The notes below the pieces were generated by a model, which was not told the origin of the DNA, searched no databases, and worked only from the letters and a program-made list of their open reading frames with translations. Shown here in pieces: positions 62,562 through 64,000 of a stretch of 64,000 nucleotides of DNA. The translations under genes and the position numbers were made by a program. Positions within the stretch are counted from its first letter, which is position 1. Each line of letters starts with the position of its first letter. The stretch comes from Evansella alkalicola (GTDB taxonomy: Bacteria; Bacillota; Bacilli; Bacillales; Salisediminibacteriaceae): positions 1 to 64,000 of the forward strand of contig NZ_JAHQCR010000088.1 of the NCBI RefSeq assembly GCF_019042735.1, written 5' to 3'.

Positions 62562-64000
62562 TTCAATACCCCCTCCATATGATAGCGCTGCTCCGACAGC
62601 TTAATTGCATATAATAACGCTTTTGCTTTGTTTCGAGTTTCTTCCCACTCTAGCTCTGGAACAGAATCTTGAACGATACCTGCCCCTGCTTGGACAGATG
62701 CCACACCATTTTTTAAAATAATCGTTCTTATAGCAATACATGAATCGATGGCTTGATTATATCCACAGTAAGCGATTGCGCCAGCATAAACTCCTCTTCT
62801 ATCATTCTCAATTTCTTGAATGATCTCTACAGCACGAACTTTCGGTGCACCTGATACTGTCCCAGCTGGATGAGCAGAAAACAAAGCTTCAAATGGGTGT
62901 ACGTTTTCCCTAAGTCTTCCTGTTACCTTCGTAATTAAATGCATCACGTGGGAAAAATAAGTCACAGTCATCATGTCGAGGGCCTTCACTGCCCCATAGT
63001 CACTGACTCTTCCTATATCGTTTCTAGCAAGATCAACTAGCATTAAATGCTCTGCTCGCTCCTTTTCATCATGAAGGAGTTCATGTGCAAGTTTTTCATC
63101 TTGTTCCTTCGTCTTTCCCCTCGGCCTCGTCCCTGCAATAGGGTGTATTTCCAATTCCTTTGTTTCGTCAATTTTGATAAGTCTTTCTGGTGAACTACCA
63201 ATAATTTCTTGTTCTCCAAGTCTTAAATAATATAAATATGGAGATGGGTTAACTTTTCTTAAAACTCGGTACAAATCTAACCCTGAGGATTTCACAGGCA
63301 CTTCAAATCGCTGTGAAATCACGGTCTGGAATGTATCTCCAGCACGAATATATTCTTTTACTTTCTTCACATTTTCAATGAAGTTTGTTTTAGAGACATT
63401 ACTTACAACATCTCTAAAGATGTCCTCCTCTTTATCGAAGAGCTCTTCTGATGCTAAAACTTTGTGTATCTCTGTTCTGCCTTCTCCTAACTTTTTAATA
63501 ATGGTTTGTATTTTACTTTTTCCTTGATCAAAGCTGGATTCCTGATCATCTTGATCTACTTCTTGCAGTTGAAGTACAATCAATTCCTCCTTCACATGAT
63601 CAAAAACAAGGATCGTCTCACAAAAAACAAGGTGTACTTCTGGTTCATTAGAATTATCATTACGAAGCTTAGGTTCATATAGGGAATAAGATTCAAAGCT
63701 AAAGTAACCAACTGCCCCACCAGGAAATGGAATATTCATCGGGAATTGTTCTGCCACATTTTGATAGTCCATACTCGATGTCCATGCGTCTTTGAAATTA
63801 CTTCTACTTAATAATTTTTGTCCTTTATTATCCTCTAAGATAAATTCTCTGTTACGTTCCAAGAGAACATATTTAGGAGATAATCCAATAAAGGAATAGG
63901 AGGACCATGGAGATAATGGGTCCTTACTTTCTAATATGAATGCTGCCTCATCGTTAAATAATTGAAATAATTGAATGGGTGTTTTTGTATCCGCAATAAC
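62558..64000 (-). CDS. trpE: Anthranilate synthase component I (5' end outside window)
   Basis: The frame stays open to the window edge, giving 480 visible residues; about 25 N-terminal residues should lie beyond 64000. The feedback site region reads DTKTPIQLFQLFNDEAAFILE (FILES in place of the usual LLES). The chorismate-binding domain has AGDTFQTVISQRFEVPV, GSSPERLI, IHPIAGTRPRGKT and AHPAGTVSGAPKVRA. The partner glutamine amidotransferase (trpG/pabA) is not in the window, as in B. subtilis, where it lies in the folate operon. The TTG at 63862 is internal, not a start. Confidence 0.95.
   Translation of the reverse strand, partial: VIADTKTPIQLFQLFNDEAAFILESKDPLSPWSSYSFIGLSPKYVLLERNREFILEDNKGQKLLSRSNFKDAWTSSMDYQNVAEQFPMNIPFPGGAVGYFSFESYSLYEPKLRNDNSNEPEVHLVFCETILVFDHVKEELIVLQLQEVDQDDQESSFDQGKSKIQTIIKKLGEGRTEIHKVLASEELFDKEEDIFRDVVSNVSKTNFIENVKKVKEYIRAGDTFQTVISQRFEVPVKSSGLDLYRVLRKVNPSPYLYYLRLGEQEIIGSSPERLIKIDETKELEIHPIAGTRPRGKTKEQDEKLAHELLHDEKERAEHLMLVDLARNDIGRVSDYGAVKALDMMTVTYFSHVMHLITKVTGRLRENVHPFEALFSAHPAGTVSGAPKVRAVEIIQEIENDRRGVYAGAIAYCGYNQAIDSCIAIRTIILKNGVASVQAGAGIVQDSVPELEWEETRNKAKALLYAIKLSEQRYHMEGVLK

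Noticed and set aside
63860..63862. TTG as the trpE start
   Set aside because: The frame continues to the window edge with typical TrpE sequence (PWSSYSFIGLSPKY), so the TTG is internal.

Overview
The window is low-GC Firmicute chromosome and reads as Bacillaceae. Gene order follows the Bacillus subtilis block from ypp/recU/ponA through ypoC-nth-dnaD, asnS, ypmBA, dinG, panDCB, birA-cca-bshA-bshB1-mgsA-dapB-ypjD, ypjC/B/A, qcrCBA, ypiF/B/A to the aro-trp supraoperon. A spore-protein gene (sspM), ypjB, and the sigI-rsgI pair indicate an endospore former. Species cannot be fixed from the sequence.

Layout. 1-1863: a class C group II intron with its reverse transcriptase, sitting immediately downstream of the terminator of an NRDE/TANGO2-family gene. 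2.9-4.9 kb: a TelA-family gene and an unknown partner. 4.9-8.0 kb: the SigI-RsgI sigma/anti-sigma system, with a likely self-recognised sigI promoter and a neighbouring DUF5667 protein that shares RsgI's disordered Gly/Asn/Lys tail. 8-20.7 kb: small housekeeping and hypothetical genes: a metallo-beta-lactamase (MBL) hydrolase, a ydbST-like PH-domain pair, a NifU-N/HEAT protein, a thioredoxin pair, an SLC13 permease, an isochorismatase-fold hydrolase, a CBS-ACT protein and yppE. 20.9-27.5 kb: sspM, yppC, then recU-ponA facing ypoC-nth-dnaD across a shared terminator. 27.7-28.3 kb: an array of a 51-bp palindromic repeat. 28.5-38.0 kb: asnS, ypmBA, a ligand-less MBL-like protein, dinG, a TPR protein and panDCB. 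38.5-44.1 kb: one operon for NTP clean-up, lysine (dapB), methylglyoxal, bacillithiol, tRNA CCA addition and biotin. 44.2-53.6 kb: membrane and sporulation genes, the menaquinol:cytochrome c reductase (qcrABC) and ypiF/B/A. 53.7-64.0 kb: trpE (cut by the window end), trpD, trpC, a fused trpF-trpB, trpA, hisC, tyrA, aroA, and a degenerate amidohydrolase-like gene. No trpG lies inside the window.

Most genes are on the minus strand in tight, often 4-nt-overlapping operons. Many start codons are TTG or GTG; starts here were chosen by Shine-Dalgarno position, so several are shorter than the longest open frame. No tRNA, rRNA, CRISPR array or complete insertion sequence was seen.

The least explained items are the 51-bp repeat array before asnS, the trpF-trpB fusion with an internal ribosome site, the shared disordered tails in the sigI locus, two enzyme-fold proteins that have lost their metal ligands, and a 123-nt fold-back after ypjC.
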